Source of the DNA: an uncultured Lachnospiraceae bacterium
GTDB lineage: Bacteria; Bacillota; Clostridia; Lachnospirales; Lachnospiraceae
Assembly: GCA_910584785.1 (NCBI GenBank)
Contig: CAJUDX010000050.1
Coordinates: 2,833 to 22,367 of the forward strand
DNA length: 19,535 bases
Direction of reading: 5' to 3'
Below the pieces are notes generated by a model. The model searched no databases, was not told where the DNA came from, and was given only the letters and a program-made list of their open reading frames with translations. Within the stretch, counting starts at the first letter, position 1. Each line of letters starts with the position of its first letter. Of the stretch, positions 1-7,631 are shown in pieces. The position numbers were made by a program, and so were the translations under genes.

Positions 1-155
1 CGACCAAGTATGGTACAGAAACGTTAATGGATTCGGAAGAAATTGCTTCTGTTATCGTATTCCTTTCTTCCAATGATGCAAGGGGCGTCAACGGCAATGT
101 GATGTTTGTGGACGGCGGAACCGATGCATTGTTAAATACGGAAAAGGTTTATTAA
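1..155 (+). CDS. short-chain dehydrogenase/reductase, C-terminal fragment
   Basis: This is the last 50 codons of a gene that begins left of the window; the reading frame is fixed by codons from base 3 to the TAA at 153-155. The translation contains IVFLSSNDARGVNGN and then MFVDGGTDAL. This matches the usual C-terminus of classical short-chain dehydrogenases (SDR), where a 'V.FL.S..a..v.G..l.vDGG' block closes the Rossmann-fold NAD(P)-dependent oxidoreductase. The catalytic Ser-Tyr-Lys residues and the cofactor-binding glycine motif lie outside, so substrate and cofactor cannot be told. The next gene starts 70 bases downstream on the same strand with no clear terminator between, so the two probably share a transcript. 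Confidence 0.85.
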   Translation, partial: TKYGTETLMDSEEIASVIVFLSSNDARGVNGNVMFVDGGTDALLNTEKVY

Positions 156-225
156 AGAGAAACAGGAAACCAAGAGATACAGAAAAACGGAAAGAGAAGG
201 ATGATTTAAGTCAGGAGGATATAAA

Positions 226-558
226 ATGAAGCCAATTGAACAATTTCTCGAAGTGATGGAAAATAAAGATTTTATTGCCCTGGGCGAACTGTTTACCGGA
301 GATGGACATTATTGTGATTACTGTGCGAATGGGACGGCGCAGCACGAGTATCATTTATATGGAAGGGAGGCAATTTCCATGTTTTTCCGCAATAAGTTTT
401 TATTCCGTCAATATTCCATTATGGAAGCAGCGGTTCTGGATGATAAACATGCGGAATTTATTGCTTCCTTTGGCGGGTACAATATTATGGCGATTGCCAC
501 ACTGCAGCAGCTTTCCGGGGACGGTCATATTAAACGCCTGACCGTCCGCCCGAAATAA
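226..558 (+). CDS. small NTF2-like (SnoaL-type) protein, 110 aa
   Basis: The ATG follows a strong AGGAGG site about seven bases upstream. The length and layout suggest the NTF2-like/SnoaL alpha+beta barrel fold: an N-terminal helix ending 'FLEVMENKDFIALGELF', a 'G.eai..ff' segment near residue 46, and alternating strands to the end. Such domains are small-molecule isomerases, hydrolases or binding proteins. The reaction here is unknown. Position next to an SDR gene suggests a shared role in metabolism of a small organic compound, which is inference. An oddity is the cluster H28-x-C30-x-x-C33 followed by H40 and H43, which could bind a metal; this is not a family hallmark that I know of. No signal peptide or membrane segment is seen. 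The fold assignment is moderate, the gene itself secure. Confidence 0.7.
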   Translation: MKPIEQFLEVMENKDFIALGELFTGDGHYCDYCANGTAQHEYHLYGREAISMFFRNKFLFRQYSIMEAAVLDDKHAEFIASFGGYNIMAIATLQQLSGDGHIKRLTVRPK

Positions 559-590
559 AATACGTTCATGGATATTATACAGATAGTACA

Positions 591-2354
591 TTAATTTATT
601 TCTTCAAGCCTGCAGGCCGGAGCTGCGACCAGGGAATAGTTGGTATGATAGATAACGAATCCCGGAGCAGAACCGGCTACTTTTTTAACAAATTTTTTCT
701 GGATATAGTCGATTTCCACCTTATCATTATCCCTCCCCTTTGAGTAATAAGCAGCTAATGCCCCGGCCTCTTCAAATGCCCGGTCGGGAAGTTCCCTTCC
801 CTCCGCTTTTACAATCACATGGGAACCGGGGATGCCCTTGGCATGAAACCACCAGTCATTTCCGGTTGCCAGCTTAAAGGTGAGTTCTTCGTTCTGATAA
901 TTATTTTTTCCCACATACATATGAAAGCCATCCGAAGAAAGATAGTGGAAGGGCTTGCTGGTGAGCTTGGGTTTTTTTGCCCCGGCATGGCGTTTTTTGA
1001 TATAGCCGTATTCCATTAATTCTTCTTTTATGGGCAGTAAATCGGCTTCCTGCTGGGCAATATCCAGGGCCGTGCTGATGGATTCCAGGTGGTCGATTTC
1101 TTTCTTTGTTTCCTGGATCAGTTCATTTAACGCCTCAAAGGTTCGTTTTTGCTTATTGTATTTTTCAAAAAAACGCTGAGCATTTTCCTGGGCAGTCATC
1201 TGGGCGTCCAGGGGAATAGTAACTTCCTCATTGGTGTAATAATTTAAGCAGGTCAGCTTCTTTTCTCCGCCGGTAAGCTCATAGCCGTAGGTGTTTAACA
1301 GCTCCCCGTAAATCTTATATTTTTCTCTCTTTTCAGTATCTTTTAACTGCTTTTCCTGCAAATCGTATTTTTTATAATTCCTCTCCAGCGCGGTTTGGAC
1401 GATACGGCGAAGATCCGAGGATTTCTGCCGGATGCGGGTAAATCGGTTTTTCGATGCATAGTAGTTTTCCAAAACACGGCTTATCGAAGAAAAGGTGCGG
1501 ACCTGATAATTTCCCCCTGATAGGCAGGTGAGAGGAAGGGCGGAAAACTCCGCAGGTTCCCATTCGCTTTCCTCCGGGGAAAGGGCAAGGTAGACGATAT
1601 TGGGCGAAAAACGTTTTTCGGCAATTTCCTCCATCACGCCTTGAAAGGTGTGATAAAGATGATAAAGCTCGGTATCGGATAAGGTATTAGCTGGCAAGTC
1701 CGAATCGATGGATGCCAGGGTACAGATCTCCTCGCCCATCACCGGACTGATTCCTGTTAGCTTCTGGTACAGAGTCTTTCCGGTTTTTGCAGGCATACTG
1801 CGTATGGTACCGATAAATTCATCTTCCGTAACCGAAAGGGGATTAAGTTTTTCTGTGGTCTGCGGAATAAACCAGTTTCGTCCGGGGAGAACCTCCCTGA
1901 CCGAACTAACCTGGGCAGAAATATGCTTAATACTGTCGATAATTGTGTTGTCGTCCCTGCAAAAGATAATATTGCTGTGTTTGCCCATTAATTCAATGAT
2001 TAAGCGTTTTTTACAGATATCCCCCAACTCGTCTAAGTGCTCCAGCGTCAGTTCAATAATCCTTTCCAGCCCCGGCTGACTTACCTTTAGAATTTTTGCG
2101 TTGCCGATGTGTTTGCGCAGAAGCATACAAAAATTGGGAGCTGTCATGGGGCTGGGTTTATTTTCTTCCGTTAAATACATTAAGGGAAGGCTGGCGCTGG
2201 CAGAAACCAGAAGTCTGATATTATTTTTATAGGTTTTTATGGTAAATAAAAGCTCGTCCTTTTCCGGTTGGGCGATTTTAGAAATTCTCCCGCCCTCGAT
2301 GGTCTGCTGCAATTCGTGAACTAAGCCTGCGATAGTAATTCCGTCAAATGCCAT
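591..2354 (-). CDS. rqcH: NFACT-family ribosome quality-control protein (RqcH/Rqc2 homologue)
   Basis: RqcH binds stalled, split 50S subunits and recruits tRNA-Ala to add alanine tails that mark nascent chains for degradation; older names are fibronectin-binding protein and FbpA. The 587-aa product starts MAFDG, typical of the family. It has an NFACT-N domain (roughly 1-200), a helical coiled-coil middle (about 270-450), and an NFACT-R/DUF814 domain near the C-terminus with WWFHAKGIPGSHV at about 501-513. Residues 97-98 are Glu-Arg, at the number of the Asp97-Arg98 pair needed by Bacillus subtilis RqcH. I chose the ATG at 2354 because AAAGGAAA lies just upstream. A longer frame starting at 2402 would put its ATG inside the probable -10 box. 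It converges with the NTF2-like gene, with only 32 bases between the stops. Confidence 0.92.
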   Translation of the reverse strand: MAFDGITIAGLVHELQQTIEGGRISKIAQPEKDELLFTIKTYKNNIRLLVSASASLPLMYLTEENKPSPMTAPNFCMLLRKHIGNAKILKVSQPGLERIIELTLEHLDELGDICKKRLIIELMGKHSNIIFCRDDNTIIDSIKHISAQVSSVREVLPGRNWFIPQTTEKLNPLSVTEDEFIGTIRSMPAKTGKTLYQKLTGISPVMGEEICTLASIDSDLPANTLSDTELYHLYHTFQGVMEEIAEKRFSPNIVYLALSPEESEWEPAEFSALPLTCLSGGNYQVRTFSSISRVLENYYASKNRFTRIRQKSSDLRRIVQTALERNYKKYDLQEKQLKDTEKREKYKIYGELLNTYGYELTGGEKKLTCLNYYTNEEVTIPLDAQMTAQENAQRFFEKYNKQKRTFEALNELIQETKKEIDHLESISTALDIAQQEADLLPIKEELMEYGYIKKRHAGAKKPKLTSKPFHYLSSDGFHMYVGKNNYQNEELTFKLATGNDWWFHAKGIPGSHVIVKAEGRELPDRAFEEAGALAAYYSKGRDNDKVEIDYIQKKFVKKVAGSAPGFVIYHTNYSLVAAPACRLEEIN

Positions 2355-2397
2355 AATTTGATTTCCTTTCATTGCCGATGTTCTATCAACACAGGTA

Positions 2398-2426
2398 AGC
2401 ATAGCAAAAATGTAAGCATCTGTAAA
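2398..2426 (-). promoter_or_regulatory. probable sigma-A promoter of rqcH
   Basis: On the minus strand TTTACA (2421-2426) and TATGCT (2398-2403) are separated by 17 bases, giving a predicted start near 2391 and a leader of about 37 bases before the ATG at 2354. The fit supports the shorter rqcH start. It is a prediction from pattern only. Confidence 0.5.
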
Positions 2427-2460
2427 GTATAATGTTGTTAGGAGGGCGCTCCGGCTTGAG

Positions 2461-2621
2461 GAAGCACTCGTGTTATTGTAAAGGAAGCACCCGTGTCATT
2501 GCAGAGGAAGCACTCGTGTTATTGTAAAGGAAGCACCTGTGTCATTGCAGAGGAAGCACTCGTGTTATTGTAAAGGAAGCACCTGTGTCATTGCAGAGAA
2601 AGCATTCGTGTTATTGCAGAG
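2461..2621. repeat. 23-bp tandem repeat, seven copies with two alternating variants
   Basis: Units begin at 2461, 2484, 2507, 2530, 2553, 2576 and 2599, exactly 23 bp apart with no spacers. Odd units 1, 3 and 5 are identical (GAAGCACTCG start, ending TTATTGTAAAG). Even units 2, 4 and 6 carry a second version (GAAGCACC start, ending TCATTGCAGAG), with one base differing between copy 2 and copies 4 and 6. The seventh is a hybrid with extra changes. The array is therefore a 46-bp higher-order repeat. It lies between the divergent rqcH and sensor-kinase promoters. The unit length is not a multiple of three and no plausible reading frame uses it. With the two promoters it accounts for most of the 348-bp gap 2403-2750. 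Confidence 0.95.
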
Positions 2622-2665
2622 AAAAAGTGTTCTCAGGAAAAAAACAGGAAAAACAAAGAAACTAA

Positions 2666-2694
2666 TTGCGGTAAATGAAAAAATACAGTATGAT
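2666..2694 (+). promoter_or_regulatory. probable sigma-A promoter of the hybrid kinase gene
   Basis: TTGCGG (2666-2671), a 17-base spacer and TATGAT (2689-2694) form a good promoter about 56 bases before the GTG start. It lies 45 bases downstream of the tandem repeat, so the repeat sits just upstream of the -35 region. Confidence 0.55.
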
Positions 2695-2750
2695 AATAAG
2701 TAAAAGAGAAAATACGATTTTGACTTGCAGAACACAAGGAGGAAAGGGAA

Positions 2751-5486
2751 GTGTATCATTGTCACATTCATTTCTATTTGGTGGGGAAAACTAACAAAGT
2801 ATTTGAAATCATAAAGGAAATGAACCCTCTTGAGCATTTTACACATACATTTTGGGAAAGCGAAGGATTAGAGCTTGCGCTGGCAGCAAAAGCGGATGTG
2901 ATTTTGGCAGAGGTATCGGCGGTTTTTGAACAGGGAGAGCTGGAACTTCTGCTGCAGACGAAACCGGATAGGACAGAAATGATCGTTCTGGGCGGGATGG
3001 AGCCGTTACATTGCCTGAAGAACGATTTGGAGAAAATTAAGGACATATGGGTAACACCGATGGAAGAGGAGGAGATTCGCTTTCGTTTTCTGCGTTGGCA
3101 GCAGACAATGAAAATGAGCCGGGATTTCTGGCAGACCAGCCAGTATCTTGAGGCGACGATTAATAATATTCCCAATCTTGTCTGGTATAAAGATAAGCAT
3201 GGGATTCATGAAAAGGTAAACGACAGCTTCTGCCGTACCGTGAATAAAACAAAAAAACAGGTGGAGGGGCGGGGACATGCCTATATTTGGGATGTGGAGC
3301 ATGACGATCCCGCCTGTATCGAGTCTGAGCGCGAGGTGATGGAAACCAGGCGCACCTTTATCTCCGAAGAAACTGTAAAAACCGGGGATGGGATGCGCCT
3401 GCTTACCACATATAAATCTCCCCTGTACGATTTGGATAAAAGTGTGATGGGGACCGTGGGCGTGGCTATTGATGTTACCCAGGAAAGGGCTTATGAACAG
3501 GAGATTATCCATAAGAACCAGACCTTGGAAACGATGTTTACTACGATGGACTGCGGGGTGATGTGCCATACCGTGGATGGCTCCCGGATTTTAAGCATTA
3601 ACCGGGCGGCACTTAAGATATTAGATTATGAATCCCAGGAAGAGATGGAAGCTGACGGTTTTGATATGGTGGCAATGTCGGTGATGGAGGAAGATAAGCC
3701 AAAGCTTCGGGAAGCTATCCGAGAGCTGAAAAAAGAGGGCGACAGTATTAGCATAGAATACCGGATATGCCGAAAGAATAAAGAAATTCGTCATGTCATG
3801 GGAAATGTAAAGCTGTTTAAGGAAAATGGGGAGTTGATTTATCAGCGTTTTCTTTTGGATTGTACGGAGAAAAAGCTTAAGGAAGAAAAGGATAAACGCC
3901 GTCAGATGGAATTAATCCAGGCACTTAGTCTGGATTATAATGTTGTCTGTGCATTTGAACTCACGACAGGGATGGGAACCTTTCTCCGCATGGATGAGGA
4001 GGGAGGACGGCTGTTTTCTTCGGTGGTGGGCAAGGAAGTTTTTATGGAAACCTGCTTAAGGCTTTATGTGCAGAATTTTGTCTTGAAAGAGGACCAGGAA
4101 ATGCTGTGCCAGGCGCTGTCACGGGAAAATTTGCAGAAGGAACTGGGGGAAAAGACAAAGTACTGTGTCAACTACCGAACACAAAATGACGGGGAGATGA
4201 AGTATTTCCAGATGAAGGCGGTTCGCGCAGGGGAGCACGGGGAGAGCCAGAGCATTGTCCTTGGTTTTCATAGTGTGGATGAGGAAATCCGCAAGGAAAT
4301 GGAAAAGAAGAGCCTGCTTGAGGACGCGCTTTCGCAGGCTAACCGGGCAAATAAAGCAAAAAGTGCCTTTCTTTCGAATATGTCTCACGATATCCGTACA
4401 CCAATGAACGCGATTGTCGGGTTTACCACGCTTGCCCTGTCCCATATCGAAAATCAGGAGCAGGTTAAAGCGTATTTGCGGAAGATTATGACTTCAGGCA
4501 ATCATTTGCTGGGCCTGATTAATGATGTACTGGATATGAGCCGCATTGAGAGCGGAAAGATGCACTTAGACGAGAAGCCTTGTAATTTACGGGAGGTTCT
4601 CGGCGGTCTTTATAACATTGTCCAGGCCGATGTTCATGCGAAACAGCAGAAGCTACATATCGATGTTTCTGGCATTGTCAACGAGGAGATTTACTGTGAT
4701 AAGCTTCGTCTGAATCAAGTGCTGTTAAATCTGCTGAGCAATTCAGTGAAGTATACGAACCAGGGAGGCAGTATTCATGTAAGCGTGGCGGAAAGGCCAG
4801 GGGCGCTTGCCGACTATGCCAACTATGAATTTTACATTCGGGATACAGGAATCGGGATGAGTAAGGCGTTTGTCTCCAAAATCTTTGAGCCCTTTGAGCG
4901 GGAGAAAAATACAACCATCAGTGGCATCCAGGGAACGGGGCTGGGGATGGCGATTACAAAGAATATTGTGGATATGATGCGCGGTTCGATTGATGTGCAG
5001 AGCGAACAGGGTGTGGGAACGGAATTTAATGTGGCATTTACCTTCCGCCTGTGTACGAATGGGACAGAAGAGGAGGAAAGACCAGAAGAAAAGCTGGCGG
5101 AGATTCACCCCGGACGGCTGCTGCTGGCAGAAGATAATGAACTGAACCAGGAAATCGCGGTAGAAATTTTAAAGGAAGCTGGATTTATGGTAACGGTGGC
5201 GGAGAATGGGCAGGTTGCTGTGGACATCCTCAAGTCCTCTGCGCCGGGGTATTTCCAGGCCGTGCTTATGGATATTCAGATGCCGGTATTGAACGGCTAC
5301 GAAGCGGTCCGTCAGATCCGGCGGCTGAAAAACCGGGAGCTGGCAACTATCCCTGTCCTGGCGATGACGGCGAACGCTTTTGAAGAGGATAAACGGGAAA
5401 GCCTGCGGTGCGGAATGAACGGGCACATCCCAAAACCGATTGATGTTCAGTTTTTATTTGCGGAGCTGAGTAAGGTGCTGCAATAG
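2751..5486 (+). CDS. cytosolic hybrid sensor histidine kinase / response regulator
   Basis: The 911-aa protein is a multidomain signalling kinase with no membrane segment, so it probably senses an internal signal. Order: a degenerate receiver-like N-terminus (about 5-118), PAS1 (about 125-250), PAS2 (about 258-375), a less clear third sensor region (about 380-520), a dimerisation/phosphoacceptor domain with SHDIRTPMNAI (His546), a HATPase domain (N-box NQVLLNLLSN near 656, DTGIGM near 698, GTGLGM near 728), and a C-terminal receiver (LLLAEDNELNQ; acceptor Asp841 in LMDIQMP; KPI near the end). His546 would be autophosphorylated and pass phosphate to Asp841. No output domain is present, so a downstream partner is needed; none is encoded beside it. 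The start is a GTG placed seven bases after AAGGAGG. The signal is unknown. Confidence 0.93.
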   Translation: MYHCHIHFYLVGKTNKVFEIIKEMNPLEHFTHTFWESEGLELALAAKADVILAEVSAVFEQGELELLLQTKPDRTEMIVLGGMEPLHCLKNDLEKIKDIWVTPMEEEEIRFRFLRWQQTMKMSRDFWQTSQYLEATINNIPNLVWYKDKHGIHEKVNDSFCRTVNKTKKQVEGRGHAYIWDVEHDDPACIESEREVMETRRTFISEETVKTGDGMRLLTTYKSPLYDLDKSVMGTVGVAIDVTQERAYEQEIIHKNQTLETMFTTMDCGVMCHTVDGSRILSINRAALKILDYESQEEMEADGFDMVAMSVMEEDKPKLREAIRELKKEGDSISIEYRICRKNKEIRHVMGNVKLFKENGELIYQRFLLDCTEKKLKEEKDKRRQMELIQALSLDYNVVCAFELTTGMGTFLRMDEEGGRLFSSVVGKEVFMETCLRLYVQNFVLKEDQEMLCQALSRENLQKELGEKTKYCVNYRTQNDGEMKYFQMKAVRAGEHGESQSIVLGFHSVDEEIRKEMEKKSLLEDALSQANRANKAKSAFLSNMSHDIRTPMNAIVGFTTLALSHIENQEQVKAYLRKIMTSGNHLLGLINDVLDMSRIESGKMHLDEKPCNLREVLGGLYNIVQADVHAKQQKLHIDVSGIVNEEIYCDKLRLNQVLLNLLSNSVKYTNQGGSIHVSVAERPGALADYANYEFYIRDTGIGMSKAFVSKIFEPFEREKNTTISGIQGTGLGMAITKNIVDMMRGSIDVQSEQGVGTEFNVAFTFRLCTNGTEEEERPEEKLAEIHPGRLLLAEDNELNQEIAVEILKEAGFMVTVAENGQVAVDILKSSAPGYFQAVLMDIQMPVLNGYEAVRQIRRLKNRELATIPVLAMTANAFEEDKRESLRCGMNGHIPKPIDVQFLFAELSKVLQ

Positions 5487-5507
5487 GATGGGCAGGAATA
5501 ATTATAG

Positions 5508-5536
5508 TTGACTTGCCTGAAAACTTGCCTTATAAT
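5508..5536 (+). promoter_or_regulatory. near-consensus sigma-A promoter of the yicC operon
   Basis: TTGACT (5508-5513), exactly 17 bases, then TATAAT (5531-5536) is the strongest promoter in the window. Transcription should begin near 5543, about 28 bases before the yicC ATG. The longer open frame of yicC starts with the TTG of this -35 box and so cannot be the real start. Confidence 0.85.
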
Positions 5537-5570
5537 GTGGTTAACTATGGCGAAAGAGAGGCTGACTGCG

Positions 5571-6449
5571 ATGTTAAAGAGCATGACGGGTTTCGGCAGG
5601 TATGAAACCATAACGAATGAATATAAGATTTCTGTCGAAATGAAAGCCGTAAATCACCGGTATCTGGATTTGAATATTAAGATGCCAAAGAAGTTTAATT
5701 ACTTTGAAGCTTCCATCAGGACATTGTTAAAGGCCTATCTTCAGCGGGGAAAGGTAGATTTATTTATCAGCTACGAGGATTATACCGAAGGAAATCTTTG
5801 TCTGAACTATAATAAAACGCTGGCTGCTGCGTATATGGAAGCTTTTCGCCAGATGGCGGAACAGTTTTCTCTTCCCAATGATGTCACCGTCTCCGCCCTT
5901 GCCAAATGCCCGGAGGTTTTAACGATGGAACAAGCCTCGGAGGATGAAGATTATCTGTGGAAGATTCTTTCTGAGGGCATCCGCCAGGCCGCTGAAAAAT
6001 TTGTGGAGACACGGATTGCCGAGGGGGAGCGGTTAAAGGAAGATTTGATCAAGAAGCTGGATTATATGCTGGAGCTGGTTACTTTTATTGAAAAACGTTC
6101 TCCGGGAATTGTCGAGGAATACCGGGCAAAACTCGAAGATAAGGTGCGGGAGCTGTTAAGCGGAACCGCTGTCGATGAAAGCAGAATTGCCGCAGAGGTG
6201 ACGATTTACGCGGATAAAATCTGTACAGACGAAGAAATGGTTCGTTTAAAAAGCCATATTCAGTCCATGAAAGCAAAACTAGAAGCCGGGGGCGGTATTG
6301 GTCGGGAGTTAGACTTCATTGCCCAGGAGATGAACCGGGAGGCGAACACCACACTGTCAAAGGCGAATGATTTAACAACGGCAGATAAGGCGATTGCCCT
6401 GAAAACGGAGATTGAAAAGGTAAGGGAACAGATTCAAAATATTGAATAA
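5571..6449 (+). CDS. yicC: YicC family endoribonuclease
   Basis: The 292-aa product begins MLKSMTGFGRYE, the signature opening of the YicC family. It ends in the DUF1732 region, with IYADKICTDEEMVRLKSHI around 205-225 followed by QEMNREANTTLSKAN. E. coli YicC has been reported as an endoribonuclease that influences turnover of small RNAs; the Firmicute relatives (B. subtilis YloC) sit next to gmk and rpoZ, as here. Length is the usual for the family. The ATG at 5571 is chosen because the promoter overlaps any longer version; its ribosome site is weak (AGAGG about 11 bases upstream). It is the first gene of the operon. Only 11 bases separate it from gmk, so the small remA/DUF370 gene often found here is absent. 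Confidence 0.92.
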   Translation: MLKSMTGFGRYETITNEYKISVEMKAVNHRYLDLNIKMPKKFNYFEASIRTLLKAYLQRGKVDLFISYEDYTEGNLCLNYNKTLAAAYMEAFRQMAEQFSLPNDVTVSALAKCPEVLTMEQASEDEDYLWKILSEGIRQAAEKFVETRIAEGERLKEDLIKKLDYMLELVTFIEKRSPGIVEEYRAKLEDKVRELLSGTAVDESRIAAEVTIYADKICTDEEMVRLKSHIQSMKAKLEAGGGIGRELDFIAQEMNREANTTLSKANDLTTADKAIALKTEIEKVREQIQNIE

Positions 6450-6460
6450 CAGGAGGGAGC

Positions 6461-7081
6461 ATGAGCCATCAGGGAATTTTAGTGGTAATTTCCGGTTTTT
6501 CCGGTGCAGGAAAGGGTACTTTAATTAAGGAGCTGATGAAGCGCTATGATCAGTATGCGCTGTCTGTGTCGGCTACCACCCGTCAGCCCAGGCCAGGCGA
6601 AATGGATGGAAGGGAATATTTTTTCGTTTCCCCTGATTATTTTCAGTCAATGATTGAAAATGATGCCTTAATCGAATATGCCCAGTACGTGGAAAATTTC
6701 TATGGAACGCCTAAGGATTATGTGGAAAAGCAGAGAGCGGCAGGGAAGGATGTTATCCTGGAAATTGAAATCCAGGGGGCATTAAAGATTAAGAAGAAAT
6801 TCCCGGAAACCCTGCTGTTATTTGTGATGCCGCCCAGTGCCGAGGAGTTAAAGCGCCGTTTGGTGAACCGGGGAACAGAAAGCCCTGAACTTATTCAGGC
6901 CAGGTTAAAGCGGGCAGTGGAAGAGGCTGTTGGGATTGAAGCCTACGATTATATTATCTTAAACGACCAGCTTGAGGTTTGTGTGGAGGAGCTTCATCAG
7001 CTTATTCAGGCCCAGCATAACCGCACGTCTAACCGGCTGGAATTTTTAAATGAGATTAGAAAAGGACTGGAAATACTTTAG
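6461..7081 (+). CDS. gmk: guanylate kinase
   Basis: Guanylate kinase phosphorylates GMP to GDP with ATP in the cytosol and is essential for GTP and (p)ppGpp pools. The 206-aa length is typical. The P-loop GFSGAGKGT occupies residues 12-20, with Lys18 as the phosphate-binding lysine. The GMP-binding block SATTRQPRPGEMDGREYFF follows at about 37-55, and the lid arginines lie in the RLVNRGTES region. The ATG is preceded by AGGAGG with normal spacing, 11 bases after the yicC stop, so expression is probably coupled to yicC. Sequence is intact and ordinary. Confidence 0.97.
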   Translation: MSHQGILVVISGFSGAGKGTLIKELMKRYDQYALSVSATTRQPRPGEMDGREYFFVSPDYFQSMIENDALIEYAQYVENFYGTPKDYVEKQRAAGKDVILEIEIQGALKIKKKFPETLLLFVMPPSAEELKRRLVNRGTESPELIQARLKRAVEEAVGIEAYDYIILNDQLEVCVEELHQLIQAQHNRTSNRLEFLNEIRKGLEIL

Positions 7082-7141
7082 TGCACAGGAATGCAGTGAC
7101 AGGTCTGTTAGGTAGTTCCAGAAATTGAAAGGAGATTTTTC

Positions 7142-7564
7142 ATGTTACGTCCATCCTATAGTGATTTAATTGAAGCAGTAAACAGCGAGATTGAGCCGGG
7201 GGAACAGCCCGTGGTGCAGAGCCGCTATTCGATTGTGATTGCCGCGTCCCGCCGGGCCAGGCAGCTGATTGACGGTGCGGAGCCTATGGTTGGCGGTTCC
7301 TATGGAAAGAAATCGTTATCGGTGGCTGTGGATGAATTATATAAAGGAAAGGTAAAGATTCTCAGCGAGGATGAGGCTGTGGACGAAAATCCGGCAGAGG
7401 CTTCCAGTCTTGAGGAAGCAGAGGAGATGGAAGCCATGGAAGAGGCGATGTTAACCGAAACTAACCAGAGCGGGGAAACAGAATACGTACAGGACGGTGA
7501 AGTGTCTGATGACATCCCGGAAGAAGATGAAGAGCCGGTGACAGAAGAAATTGAGGAAGAATAA
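7142..7564 (+). CDS. rpoZ: DNA-directed RNA polymerase omega subunit with acidic C-terminal extension
   Basis: Omega helps fold and hold beta-prime in the RNA polymerase core. Residues 1-74 carry the family features: MLRPSYSDL, then SRYSIVIAASRRARQL (28-43) and the later KKSLSVAVDELYKGKV. Most omega subunits are about 65-90 residues, whereas this one is 140. Residues 75-140 contain 30 Asp/Glu and no Lys or Arg, so the extra part is a probably disordered, strongly negative tail. Placement after gmk is the standard Firmicute order. An AAAGGAG site precedes the ATG. A likely terminator follows the stop by about a dozen bases. The core identity is secure; the role of the tail is unknown. Confidence 0.93.
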   Translation: MLRPSYSDLIEAVNSEIEPGEQPVVQSRYSIVIAASRRARQLIDGAEPMVGGSYGKKSLSVAVDELYKGKVKILSEDEAVDENPAEASSLEEAEEMEAMEEAMLTETNQSGETEYVQDGEVSDDIPEEDEEPVTEEIEEE

Positions 7565-7576
7565 ATAAAGGATGGT

Positions 7577-7622
7577 AAAGGGGAGGATTGCGAAAACATA
7601 TGGTTTTGTAACTTCCCTTTTT
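7577..7622 (+). terminator. probable rho-independent terminator or attenuator after rpoZ
   Basis: AAAGGGGA (7577-7584) can pair with TTCCCTTT (7613-7620), with one G-T pair. An inner AAAAC (7593-7597) pairs with GTTTT (7603-7607). The right arm runs straight into TTTTT. The stem is imperfect because of internal loops, so partial readthrough into rimO is possible. It suggests that rpoZ marks the end of a transcription unit. Confidence 0.5.
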
Positions 7623-7631
7623 GCATCATCT

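Noticed and set aside
2355..2402. Longer N-terminus for RqcH from 2402
   Set aside because: The ATG lies within the predicted -10 box. The ATG at 2354 has a ribosome site and gives the standard MAFDG start.
2461..2621. CRISPR array
   Set aside because: The 23-bp units are contiguous with no unique spacers, and no cas genes are near.
2565..2846. Minus-strand 93-aa hydrophobic open frame overlapping the repeat
   Set aside because: It overlaps the kinase promoter and start, is low-complexity Phe/Leu-rich from A-rich DNA, and has no ribosome site.
5508..5570. Longer N-terminus for YicC from the TTG at 5508
   Set aside because: Those bases are the -35 and -10 boxes of a near-consensus promoter, and the family begins MLKSMTGFGR at 5571.
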